This document shows, piece by piece, positions 53,274 to 62,312 of a DNA stretch of 64,000 nucleotides. Within the stretch, counting starts at the first letter, position 1; every line of letters begins with the position of its first letter. The notes beneath the pieces are model-generated. The model saw only the letters and a list, made by a program, of their open reading frames with translations, ran no database searches and was not told the DNA's origin. Origin of the DNA: Halospina sp040196175. Its GTDB lineage: Bacteria > Pseudomonadota > Gammaproteobacteria > Pseudomonadales > Oleiphilaceae. The stretch lies in contig NZ_JBEFNF010000001.1 of assembly GCF_040196175.1 (NCBI RefSeq), positions 620,001 to 684,000 on the forward strand, read 5' to 3'. Position numbers and translations under genes: made by a program.

Positions 53274-54419
53274 ATGGATCATTCACAGCACGAGCGACGG
53301 GGGATGTTCCGATCCGTCATGGCCCTGGGACACATCCAGGGTATCCGGATCGAGATTCATGCGAGTTGGCTGATCATTTTTGCTTTATTGATGATCACGA
53401 TGACCACCGGACTGCGGAATGAGTATGCCGCCTGGTCGTTCAACCAGGCGTTTCTGACGGCGCTGTTGACGTCAGTGGCCTTCTTCGCCTCCATCGTGGC
53501 GCACGAGCTGGGCCACAGCCTCGTCGCGATCCGGCGTGGTGTACCGGTGAATGCGATCACCCTGTTCATCTTCGGCGGGGTCGCCCAGCTGGATAAGGAC
53601 AGTGAGAGCGCGGTGGACGAGTTCTGGATCGCCATTGCCGGACCGGCGGTCAGTTTTGGGCTGGCGATCGGATTTGCGCTGCTTTCGGGGCTGGCGGTTT
53701 ACGAGCCCCTGACCGTTGGGTTGGGTTGGCTGTCGGTGATCAATCTGATGGTGGCGGTATTCAACCTGATTCCCGGTTTCCCGCTGGACGGTGGTCGGGT
53801 GTTCCGGGCGCTGGTGTGGAAGGCCACAGGGGATGCCGCCAAGGGTAACCGGGCGGCCGTTGCGGGTGGCCGCGTGGTTGCCTATGGCCTGTTTGCGCTG
53901 GGGCTCTGGCGGCTGTTGGTGGAAGGCAACATGGTTGGCGGAATCTGGATCATGCTGCTGGCCTGGTTCCTGCTCAACCTGGCTGAAGGCCATGACAGAA
54001 CCTTCAATCTGCAGCATCAGCTCAGCGGTATCCGCGCGCGCGATCTGGCCGATCACCCGATTCCCCATGTGGCGCCGTCCATGACCGTCGATGACTGGGT
54101 CCATAACCGGGTGCTGCCGGAAAGTCAGCGCGCCTATATGGTCTGTGACGGCGATCGGACACTGGGGCTGGTCAGCCTGAGCGACACAACCGCGGTTGAT
54201 CGGGAGCGCTGGCCTGACTTTCAGGTAGCAGACCTGATGACGCCCATTGAGAAAGTGGTGCGCGTTACGCCCGAGAGCGAGGCCACGGAGGTACTGGCCA
54301 CAATGACCGAGAACAATCTGAACCAGATTCCGGTCATGGAGGCCGAGCGCGTCGTCGGCTGGATTGACCGGGAGCGGTTGCTCCGAACGGTCAACCTGCA
54401 CATGGAGCTCAAGGCCTGA
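53274..54419 (+). CDS. Site-2 protease (M50) with CBS domains
   Basis: 381 residues from ATG 53274 (AGAGAGGG upstream; an ATG at 53259 lacks a site). Zinc motif AHELGHSLVAIRRG and second motif NLIPGFPLDGGRVFRAL mark an intramembrane metalloprotease of the SpoIVFB class. C-terminal pair of CBS-like repeats (VADLMTPIEKVVRVTPESEA and NLNQIPVMEAERVVGWID) could sense nucleotides. Substrate unknown. Convergent with the RND efflux operon. Confidence 0.92.
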   Translation: MDHSQHERRGMFRSVMALGHIQGIRIEIHASWLIIFALLMITMTTGLRNEYAAWSFNQAFLTALLTSVAFFASIVAHELGHSLVAIRRGVPVNAITLFIFGGVAQLDKDSESAVDEFWIAIAGPAVSFGLAIGFALLSGLAVYEPLTVGLGWLSVINLMVAVFNLIPGFPLDGGRVFRALVWKATGDAAKGNRAAVAGGRVVAYGLFALGLWRLLVEGNMVGGIWIMLLAWFLLNLAEGHDRTFNLQHQLSGIRARDLADHPIPHVAPSMTVDDWVHNRVLPESQRAYMVCDGDRTLGLVSLSDTTAVDRERWPDFQVADLMTPIEKVVRVTPESEATEVLATMTENNLNQIPVMEAERVVGWIDRERLLRTVNLHMELKA

Positions 54420-54425
54420 CGGGGA

Positions 54426-57400
54426 TCATGCTCTCCCGGTGGTTCGGCGGATAGCGCTCATCAGATCCTCCAGCACCAGATAGAAGCAGGGTACCAGGAA
54501 CAGGATCAGGGCGGTGGCGAAGACAATGCCAAAGCCCAGGGAGACCGCCATGGGAATCAGGTAGGTGGCCTGCAGGGAGGTTTCCAGGATGATGGGCGTG
54601 AGGCCGCCGAAGGTGGTCATGGTGGTGAGCAGGATCGGGCGGAAACGGCGCAAACCCGCCTCATAGATGGCCTCGAAGGCGCTGCGGTCAGCGCGCCGGC
54701 GGTTGGCGTAGTCCACCATGATCAGCGAATCGTTCACCACCACGCCGGAAAGCGCCACGATGCCCATTATGCTGACCAGCGAGATATCCAGACCCAGAAT
54801 CACATGGCCAATAATCGCCCCGACGGCGCCGAAGGGAATGGCCAGCATCACGATGAGGGGCTGGACGTAGCTGCGGAAGGCGACCGCAAGCAAGGCATAG
54901 ATCACGCCCATGGCCAGCAGGAAGGCGCCGTAGAGGGTGCCTGTGGATTCACGCAGGTCCGCCTGGCTGCCTTCAAAGGTCCAGGTAATGCCCGGGAAGT
55001 CCGCTTGCAGCTGGGGCAGAACGTCGGAGCGGATAGCGGTCAGTACCCGGGAGATGTCGCTTTTGGGCTCAACGTCCATTCCCACAGTGATCACGCGCCG
55101 GCCATCACGCCGATCGATGGAGCGGAAAGCCTCGCTCATGGTTGTGTCCGCCACATCCATCAGCGAAACTTCGCCGCCTTCCGGGATCTGAACGACGAAT
55201 TCCTGCAGATGACGCAGATCCTCGCGCTGATGCTCTGGCAGACGCACGCGGATCTCGTTCTCATTGGTGCCCCGGAGCTGGCGCAGTGCCACCGCGCCGA
55301 AAAAGGCATCCCGTACCTGATCCCCGACCTCTGCGGGGCTGAGCCCCAATGCGCGACCCTGAGCGTTGAGCGTTAGGTTCAGCTGAGGCTTGCCGGACTG
55401 ATAGTTATCGGACACATCACGGGTTGCGCTGAACTCTTTCATGCGCGTGACGAACGCCTTGCTGGCGCGCGCTAACGTGTCGATGTCGGAGTGGCTGAGA
55501 TCCACGGCGATGTCGTCACGCCAGGAGCCGGGGCCCTGCTCGGCCTCAAAACTGATTTCATCAATGCCGCGGAAATCGCCGATCTCGTTGCGCCACAGGT
55601 CTACGATCGCTTGCACCGTCATGTCGCGTTCATGTTCGGGATGCAAGACGAGTTCGACATCAATGGTGCGTTCTCCCCAGACATTGGTTTTGATGCCCTC
55701 GGCCTGTTCATCGAGCTCATGCTCGTCAAACAAGCGCTGGGTAGCCTGTGTGATCTGCATGGCGAGCTCGCCCGCTCTATGGGTGGTGGTGCCAACCGGG
55801 AGGCTTACGGTGGCGCCAATTTCGTCGGCGGGCACCTCTGGCATCATGATCATACCCATGTGATTGCTGATGGCGTAGGAGCCCACCACTGCCATCACCA
55901 CGACGGCGAGGCTCAGTGTCGCGTAACGGAAACGCAGGCTGAGGTTGAGTAGAGGTCGATAGAACCGGTTGATCACGGCCTCGAAGCCCCGTGAGAACAC
56001 GCGCTGGATAGCGTGCAGCCAGTGGCCGTAAACCGTGACCGTCCCGCCGCCACTGTGCCCGAGGTGCGCAGGCAGAATGAACAACGCCTCGAAAAGCGAA
56101 ATGGCGAGTACCACGATCACCACAGCGCCCATGGGGAACCAGAAGCTGCCCATGACGCCGGGAATGAACAGCAGTGGCAGGAAGGCGACGATATTGGTGA
56201 GAATACTGAATGTGACCGGTCCGGCGATGTCCCGAGTGCCCTGAATGGCGGCACTCATGAAGTCCATGCCCTGTTCCCGGTACTCGTAGATGTTCTCGCC
56301 CACCACGATGGCGTCATCCACCACGATACCCAGAACCACCAGGAAGCCGAACATCGAGACCATGTTGATACTCACGCCGATGACCGGCAGGAACAGCATG
56401 CCGCCGACGAACGAGATGGTCATGCCCATCATGATCCAGAACGCGAGGCGATACTCCAGGAACAGGCTGAGGATGACCAGCACGATGACCATGGCCAGCA
56501 CGCCGTTCTCGAGGAGCATGGTCATGCGATCCTCGAAGTGCTGCGCCCGGTTGTTGTCAATCCGCAGATTAACGCGATCCGGCAGACTTGCGTCGAGTTC
56601 GCTCATGACCTCCTTGCCAGCAGCGGCGACCGTCAGTGGCGATTGGGTGCCTGTTCGAAAGATTTCGATTTCAACAGAGGGCGTGCCGTTGAACTGCGAG
56701 TGAAAGCCCGCGTCGTCAAAACCGTCGCGAACCTGAGCAATGTCCCCCAGGGTTACGGTGCCTCCGGAATCACCGCTGGTGACTACAATATTTTTATAGG
56801 CGTCCGCCCAAAGGCGGCGCTCTTCCATGCGCAGGAGGATGTCACCGCTGTCGGTCGCCATCGAGCCGGCGGGGATATCCTTGGCGGACGCCTCGATCCG
56901 CTGCGCGATCTGCTGTAGCGTGAGGTCGTATTCGCGGAGCCGGTCCCGGGGGACTTGCACTGCCGTCAGGTAGTCCGGCACATCGCTGATGGTGGCCTGT
57001 GTGATGCCATCTTCTGCGAGCAGGCGGTCACGAACCTGTTCGCCCAGCTGGCGCAGAGTCCAGATATCCACATCGCCATACAGTACCAACTCCATGACGT
57101 CATGGGCACGGCCCTGCAGGCGAACACGGGGCTCTTCGGCCTCATCTGGGAAGGTGCGGATGCGGTCGACTTCCTGTTCAATATCCTGAAGGGCTTTCAT
57201 GCGCTCGGCCCCGTTGATCAGCTCCAGCGTGATGGTGCCGGAGCCCTCGCGAGCCGTGGAGGACATCTCCTTGATGTCTTCAAGTCCCTGCACCGCCTCT
57301 TCGACGGGCAGCAGAATGCCTTGCTCCACTTCCTCGGGAGCTGCCCCGGGGTAGGTGACCGAGACCTGGACAACGTCCGGTTCAAACTGTGGGAAAACTT

Positions 57401-57545
57401 CTTTCTGGACTTCGAAGGCCATCCAGGCGCCACCGGCCAACAGGAGTACCATCAGAAGGTTGGCGGCAATGGAGTTGCGTGCCATCCAGGCAATGGGGCC
57501 GGTCCAGCCTTGGTTATTGCGGCTCTGGTCGTTGCTGGCGCTCAT
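54426..57545 (-). CDS. RND efflux pump inner-membrane subunit (AcrB family)
   Basis: 1039 residues, full length. N-terminal helix region (ARNSIAANLLMVLLLAGGAW), GAAPEEVEQGILLPVEEAVQ, central helices (VVLGIVVDDAIVVGENIYEY, the proton-relay DD pair) and GVVVNDSLIMVDYANRRRAD. Drives substrate/proton antiport from the periplasm or inner membrane. Third gene of a coupled operon: outer-membrane factor, adaptor, pump. Substrate unknown. Confidence 0.94.
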   Translation of the reverse strand: MSASNDQSRNNQGWTGPIAWMARNSIAANLLMVLLLAGGAWMAFEVQKEVFPQFEPDVVQVSVTYPGAAPEEVEQGILLPVEEAVQGLEDIKEMSSTAREGSGTITLELINGAERMKALQDIEQEVDRIRTFPDEAEEPRVRLQGRAHDVMELVLYGDVDIWTLRQLGEQVRDRLLAEDGITQATISDVPDYLTAVQVPRDRLREYDLTLQQIAQRIEASAKDIPAGSMATDSGDILLRMEERRLWADAYKNIVVTSGDSGGTVTLGDIAQVRDGFDDAGFHSQFNGTPSVEIEIFRTGTQSPLTVAAAGKEVMSELDASLPDRVNLRIDNNRAQHFEDRMTMLLENGVLAMVIVLVILSLFLEYRLAFWIMMGMTISFVGGMLFLPVIGVSINMVSMFGFLVVLGIVVDDAIVVGENIYEYREQGMDFMSAAIQGTRDIAGPVTFSILTNIVAFLPLLFIPGVMGSFWFPMGAVVIVVLAISLFEALFILPAHLGHSGGGTVTVYGHWLHAIQRVFSRGFEAVINRFYRPLLNLSLRFRYATLSLAVVVMAVVGSYAISNHMGMIMMPEVPADEIGATVSLPVGTTTHRAGELAMQITQATQRLFDEHELDEQAEGIKTNVWGERTIDVELVLHPEHERDMTVQAIVDLWRNEIGDFRGIDEISFEAEQGPGSWRDDIAVDLSHSDIDTLARASKAFVTRMKEFSATRDVSDNYQSGKPQLNLTLNAQGRALGLSPAEVGDQVRDAFFGAVALRQLRGTNENEIRVRLPEHQREDLRHLQEFVVQIPEGGEVSLMDVADTTMSEAFRSIDRRDGRRVITVGMDVEPKSDISRVLTAIRSDVLPQLQADFPGITWTFEGSQADLRESTGTLYGAFLLAMGVIYALLAVAFRSYVQPLIVMLAIPFGAVGAIIGHVILGLDISLVSIMGIVALSGVVVNDSLIMVDYANRRRADRSAFEAIYEAGLRRFRPILLTTMTTFGGLTPIILETSLQATYLIPMAVSLGFGIVFATALILFLVPCFYLVLEDLMSAIRRTTGRA

Positions 57546-58762
57546 TCGTTGCCCTCTTCAGTGCGCAGATCGGCGCCATCGACCACACTGGCCAGGTTAC
57601 TGGTGACCACCGTTTCACCGTCCTTGACGCCATCGCTGATGTAGGCGTAGTTGGCGTCGCGGAAGTCGATTGTGACATCACGTATGGATAGCTGACCGTT
57701 TTCCATAACCCAGACGGTATCGTCGCGTCGGATATAGTCACGATCGATACGGACTACATTCTGGATTTTTCGCCCCTCGATCGCTGTGTTGAGAAAGGCG
57801 CCGATCAGCAACGGCGGTTGCTCACCAGCATCAGCGTTCAGCGCCAGGGGGTCTTTAACCGTGATGAGCACCCGGGCCAGCCTTGTGCTCTCGTTCAGCT
57901 CTCCCACCAAGCGCTGCAGGCGCCCCTTGCGATGCCGGCCCTCCGGCCAGGCAGCTTCGTTGCGTATGGTGGCTGGTGCCCCAGCGTCGCCGCCGCGGCT
58001 CGCGAAGCGCAGCCACGGGAGCTGGCTCTGGGGCACTGTGGCTTCCACCCAGTATTCGTTCACGCCCACCAGCCGCCCCATTGCCTCGCCGGCGCTGACC
58101 TGGGTGCCCACGCTGATGTCGCGACTGAGTACCCGGGCGTCAAAGGGCGCGGTAACACTTGTGCGGTCCAGATCGAGTTGGGCCTGGCGAAGCGCAGCCT
58201 CGGCGGATTCAACTTCGGCGCGCGCCTGGTCCAGCTGCGGCTGGCGCAGTACGAGAGCTTTATTGGTGTTTGCAAGTTCCTCGTTCAGAAGCTCGAATTC
58301 CTGCTCAGCTACGTTCTGGCGACCCTGCTCCAGGTCAAGGTCCGCGCGGGCTTGACGCAGGTCACTGCGTCGCTGCTGGAGGGTGGCCTCGTAGTCGGCC
58401 GGGTCAATCCGCACCAGCGTTTCGCCCTTCTCCACCATGCCCCCTGGCGTAAATGCTGGTGCGCGCTCTATGATCTGGCCCCCAACACGGGGCTTGAGTG
58501 TCAGCTCGCGGGTGGCGCGCACCTGGCCCATGGCATTGATCGTTGGGCGGTAGTCGTTCTTTTCAGCCGTCATAACGTCCACCAGCATCGCTGTTTCCCG
58601 GGCGCTATCCGGGCCGCGTGTGGCGGTGGGTTCGGTGCTGAATACCAGCCATATCAGGGCAGCCCCCAGTGCCAGTATCAGCAGGGAGATGAACGCCGTC
58701 TTGAGCCGGCCGGCGTGGCCGGTTTCAGGGCGTGCTGCGCTGTCGTCGATGGGATCGTTCAT
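57542..58762 (-). CDS. RND efflux periplasmic adaptor subunit
   Basis: 406 residues. One N-terminal helix (TAFISLLILALGAALIWLVF), lipoyl/barrel parts (KPRVGGQIIERAPAFTPGGM, VTAPFDARVLSRDISVGTQV) around an alpha-helical hairpin (LQQRRSDLRQARADLDLEQG to VESAEAALRQAQLDLDRTSV). Bridges pump and outer-membrane channel. Overlaps the pump gene start by four bases. Confidence 0.94.
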   Translation of the reverse strand: MNDPIDDSAARPETGHAGRLKTAFISLLILALGAALIWLVFSTEPTATRGPDSARETAMLVDVMTAEKNDYRPTINAMGQVRATRELTLKPRVGGQIIERAPAFTPGGMVEKGETLVRIDPADYEATLQQRRSDLRQARADLDLEQGRQNVAEQEFELLNEELANTNKALVLRQPQLDQARAEVESAEAALRQAQLDLDRTSVTAPFDARVLSRDISVGTQVSAGEAMGRLVGVNEYWVEATVPQSQLPWLRFASRGGDAGAPATIRNEAAWPEGRHRKGRLQRLVGELNESTRLARVLITVKDPLALNADAGEQPPLLIGAFLNTAIEGRKIQNVVRIDRDYIRRDDTVWVMENGQLSIRDVTIDFRDANYAYISDGVKDGETVVTSNLASVVDGADLRTEEGNE

Positions 58763-60138
58763 TCTGTCTCGCTCGCAGAGTTTTTGCGGGGATCAAAACC
58801 GCCGGCCAATGCCCGATACAGGGCGATCCGGTATTCCAGAAGCTGGCGTCGGGCGCTGATAAGGCTGCGCTCCAGGTCCTGACGGTCGGTTAGGGCGTTC
58901 AGTACATCGATGTAGCCCACCTGACCGTTGAAATACTGCTGCCGGAGTTGTTCGTAGGTGGCATCAGCAAGCGCCAGCTGGCGCTTGATGCGCTCAATGG
59001 CCTGGCGCTGGTTGCGCTCCTGGACCAGCGCATCCTCCACCTCCTGGAATGCCGTAAGAACGGTTTGGCCGTAGTCGTAGAGGCGCTGACGACGTACCGC
59101 ACGGGCCTGGCTGACCTGGGCATCGCGTTGGCCGGCATCGATCAACGGCGCCACCAGGTTGGCTGCCAGTGTGGTGGCCCAGTTGTCGAACAGATCCTCA
59201 ACGCTGTTTTCGCGGGTTGACGCGGAGGCGGAGAGGGTCAGGCGCGGAAACTGGTTGCTGATGGCGGCGGCCAGGTCGGCGTCGGCAGCCTGCAGTTGAT
59301 TGAAAGCCTGGCGTACGTCCGGGCGGCGCTGAACCAGATCAGCCGGAACTCCGGTGTCCGGGAGAGGCGGCAGCTGGGAAGGCAGGCCGCGCCCTGATGG
59401 CAGTTCCGTATTGCGGGGCGCCCGGCCCAGTAGAACAGCCAGCTGATTCTCCAGAACCCGGAGTTGCGATTCCGTGCTCAGCCGCTGTTCCTCGGTGGAT
59501 TCGAGCAGTTGGCGCTGTCGCAGCACATCCGCGCTGCTAGCCTGGCCACTGCCGAACTGGGCCTCCAACAGCTTCATAACGCTGCGATTGGTCTCGATCT
59601 GGGACTCCGCCAGAGCCAGCTGGGCCCGCTGGGCGCGCAGCTGATACCAGGTGCGGGCGACTTCCGCGCTGAGGGTGAGTGCGGTCGTCTGATAGTCCGC
59701 CCTGGTTGCACGGGCGCGGAACTGCTCTGCTTCCGCCTGGGAGCTGATCCGGCCCCAGAGATCCACCTCATAGTCGGAACTCAGGCCCAGGCGCAGGCTT
59801 TGCGTCGTGTCACTGGTGTCACTGTTGCTGACTTCGCCATCAGCAGTGGCGTCCAGATCCGGGTAGAAATCCGCAGACTGCTGCGCCACTGCTGCCCGGG
59901 CTTCGTGCAGGCGCTGCCAGGCGGTGCGCACATCCAGATTGGCGTCGAGGCCGTCCTGAACCAGCTGGTTCAGTTGGGCGTCGTTTAAGTCCCGCCACCA
60001 TTGATCAGGGGGGGAAGTGTCCCCGGAGGCAGAGAAGCTTTCGGGGATCCTAACGGGAGGCTCGGGCTCCTGCGCCGGTTGTGATGCGCAACCGGCCAGA
60101 AGGCCAGCCAATAGCAGTGCCATCAGGCGTTCAGGCAT
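58759..60138 (-). CDS. Outer-membrane efflux lipoprotein (NodT/TolC family)
   Basis: 459 residues. Lipoprotein signal LMALLLAGLLAGCASQ with the acylated Cys. Two OEP repeats with long helices (WWRDLNDAQLNQLVQDGLDA; QQSADFYPDLDATADGEVSN; VQRRPDVRQAFNQLQAADAD). Forms the trimeric channel for the adaptor and pump encoded downstream; overlaps the adaptor gene by four bases. Confidence 0.94.
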   Translation of the reverse strand: MPERLMALLLAGLLAGCASQPAQEPEPPVRIPESFSASGDTSPPDQWWRDLNDAQLNQLVQDGLDANLDVRTAWQRLHEARAAVAQQSADFYPDLDATADGEVSNSDTSDTTQSLRLGLSSDYEVDLWGRISSQAEAEQFRARATRADYQTTALTLSAEVARTWYQLRAQRAQLALAESQIETNRSVMKLLEAQFGSGQASSADVLRQRQLLESTEEQRLSTESQLRVLENQLAVLLGRAPRNTELPSGRGLPSQLPPLPDTGVPADLVQRRPDVRQAFNQLQAADADLAAAISNQFPRLTLSASASTRENSVEDLFDNWATTLAANLVAPLIDAGQRDAQVSQARAVRRQRLYDYGQTVLTAFQEVEDALVQERNQRQAIERIKRQLALADATYEQLRQQYFNGQVGYIDVLNALTDRQDLERSLISARRQLLEYRIALYRALAGGFDPRKNSASETE

Positions 60139-60230
60139 GGTTTACCACGTTGGTTTCTGGCACCTGTCAGTGTCCCGGAAAGGCTATCAGCCTGCCAGGG
60201 GTGTAACCATTACATCGCTGACTATCGGTG

Positions 60231-61583
60231 TCATTCAAATTCCTTACTGATGACGTCCCGATAATTACGGATCCGTTGAACATAGTGGACGGGCTCATAG
60301 CCTCTGGCATAGCCATAGCGGGTACTGGGGTAATAGCGTTTATCAGCCTTGAGCGGCAGCACCTGGCGCATGTGTTCCCAGGAATCGGGGTTCTTGTTCA
60401 GGTTTCTTGCCAGCTGACGCGCATCCAGCAGGTGCCCGCGGCCGATGTTGTAACTGGCGAGGGCCAGGAAGGTCCTGTCCGGCTCGGGAATCGTTTCCGG
60501 CAGGCGGGCATGGCGGTCCGCGAGGTAGCGGGCGCCGCCGTCGATGGCCTGTTCCGGGTCAAGCCGGTTCTTAACTCCCAGTGATCCGGCCGTGCGCCGT
60601 GTCAGCATCATGATGCCGCGCACCCCAGTGGGGGACACAGCGCTGGGATCCCAGTGCGATTCCTGGTAGGCGAGGGCGGCAAGCAGGTCGGCCGGCATGC
60701 CGGTTTTCTTTTCCGCTCTCACAAAGTGCTTGCGGAACTCCGGGAGGCGCTCATCAATGCGCCGGTTCAGAGCTCGCAGATCAACAAAATCGAATTCCCC
60801 GATGTAGGAATAGTACTTGTTTTCCATGGCCGTAATGGCTTCGTCGCCAGCGCGACTGTTCATCCACTCGCGCGCAATCCCTGCCAGTTCATCGGCACCC
60901 GTGGGGAGATACCACCCGAGGTTCTGCCCCTGGGTCAGGTTCATGGCAACCTCCAGGTGGGGCCAGTGCCGGCGGGTAACCTGAACGATGTTCGCATCCG
61001 CAACGGTGCAGTCGAACTGTTGTTCGGCAACCTGCGACAACAGAACTTCCGTGGTTAGCTTGCTGTTGCTGAAGGTGATGCCCTCGTGCTCCACCGCCAG
61101 TTCGTTGAGCGTTTCCACATAGCTGGAGCTGTCAGTCACTCGGATATCCATGCCCGTCATATCTTCCGGCAGGCGGGGTAGGGGGCGGCCTTCGCGGTGA
61201 CATACGAGCTGTTCCGTTACCTCGCTGTGGGCCGGGCCCCGGGTAAAGCGTTCGTTGCGCGAGGCGCGATGGGTGAGCCCTGCCGCCGCCAGGTGGGTAG
61301 TGCCTTTCTCAAGCGCTTCGATGACGTCGGCTGTAGAGTTGTGCATGGTCCACTCCACATCCCAGCCCTGAGCTTCAGCGAATTCGTTGACAAGGTCGTA
61401 CTCTGGCCCCATCGGCTGTTTGTGGCGGTTCAGATAATAGGTGGTAGCGCCATTCCGGGTGGCTACCTTGAGGACTCCTTCCTCCGCTACGGACTCCATC
61501 GAGACAGGCGCCTGGGAACTGCCTCCACAGGCGGTTAGCAGGGTGGCAGCTAGGAGCAGCACCAGTGTGGAATGCAAGCGCAT
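60231..61583 (-). CDS. mltF: Membrane-bound lytic transglycosylase F
   Basis: 450 residues from ATG 61583 (GGAG 10 bases upstream); an ATG at 61601 is an alternative and longer frames run into the divergent gene. Lipoprotein signal STLVLLLAATLLTACGG. Solute-binding-like domain (VLKVATRNGATTYYLNRHKQ) followed by SLT catalytic domain with YQESHWDPSAVSPTGVRGIM (catalytic Glu) and LASYNIGRGHLLDARQLA. Cleaves peptidoglycan to anhydro-muropeptides at the outer membrane. Confidence 0.94.
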   Translation of the reverse strand: MRLHSTLVLLLAATLLTACGGSSQAPVSMESVAEEGVLKVATRNGATTYYLNRHKQPMGPEYDLVNEFAEAQGWDVEWTMHNSTADVIEALEKGTTHLAAAGLTHRASRNERFTRGPAHSEVTEQLVCHREGRPLPRLPEDMTGMDIRVTDSSSYVETLNELAVEHEGITFSNSKLTTEVLLSQVAEQQFDCTVADANIVQVTRRHWPHLEVAMNLTQGQNLGWYLPTGADELAGIAREWMNSRAGDEAITAMENKYYSYIGEFDFVDLRALNRRIDERLPEFRKHFVRAEKKTGMPADLLAALAYQESHWDPSAVSPTGVRGIMMLTRRTAGSLGVKNRLDPEQAIDGGARYLADRHARLPETIPEPDRTFLALASYNIGRGHLLDARQLARNLNKNPDSWEHMRQVLPLKADKRYYPSTRYGYARGYEPVHYVQRIRNYRDVISKEFE

Positions 61584-61748
61584 CCGGGACTCCGTTATCA
61601 TTAATTCAGCCTTATCATGGATGAGAATAGTGTACGAACCAATGGTGATCCCGGATTGCAGCCGGTGATCTGGACTTCTGTGGAGTGGTAGCCCCGAACA
61701 GCTTCTGTCGTTAGATTGGTGAGCAGTACTGAGTAATTCGGTGACATT

Positions 61749-62255
61749 ATGGTGGAGTATCTGGATTACGATGAAGGCAGGGCTCTGCGCCTGACGCCCA
61801 ATCGTTCCCTGAGCTGGCAGGGCAACGTGATCTTTTTCGGGCTGATTGCTCTGGTAACGCTGATGGTGGCCATCGGCTGGTCCCTGGCAGGAGCCTGGAT
61901 GGTCCTGCCATTCGCAGGGGTGGAGTTGGCCGTGGTCGCCTATGGGCTCTATTACACCTCGCGCCAGTGTCACCGCCAGGAGGTGGTGGTGCTTACCGCG
62001 GACACGGTGCGGCTGGAGAAGGGGGTCAACCGCAAAGAGTCGGAATGGACCCTACCCCGGCACTGGGCTCGCATCATCATGGAAATGCCGCGCCACGGGT
62101 TCGCCGTCCCCAGGTTGATGCTGGCGTATCACGACACTCGCGTCCCCCTGGCTGATTGTCTCAATCCGGCGGACCTGGAAGAGTTTCTGGGCGTAATGGA
62201 AGACGCCGGAGTTCGTGTTGAGCGCCATTACCCTGCCGGCGGCCGGTGGTTCTAG
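61749..62255 (+). CDS. DUF2244 family membrane protein
   Basis: 168 residues. Two membrane helices (VIFFGLIALVTLMVAIGWSL and WMVLPFAGVELAVVAYGLYY) after a NRSLSWQGN start, then a soluble C-terminal half. This is the DUF2244 pattern seen in many proteobacteria; function unknown. Divergent from mltF. Confidence 0.85.
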   Translation: MVEYLDYDEGRALRLTPNRSLSWQGNVIFFGLIALVTLMVAIGWSLAGAWMVLPFAGVELAVVAYGLYYTSRQCHRQEVVVLTADTVRLEKGVNRKESEWTLPRHWARIIMEMPRHGFAVPRLMLAYHDTRVPLADCLNPADLEEFLGVMEDAGVRVERHYPAGGRWF

Positions 62256-62312
62256 GGCAGTGGCGCGTGCGATAATCGGTGTTTTCCCGAAACGACCATC
62301 TGAGCCCCTTCC

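Noticed and set aside
53472..54401. Long antisense frame opposite the site-2 protease, and similar long shadows (for example 55491-55952, 56013-56918, 8101-8883)
   Set aside because: High-GC antisense frames over well-supported genes; no family features and His/Arg/Gln-rich composition typical of shadows.
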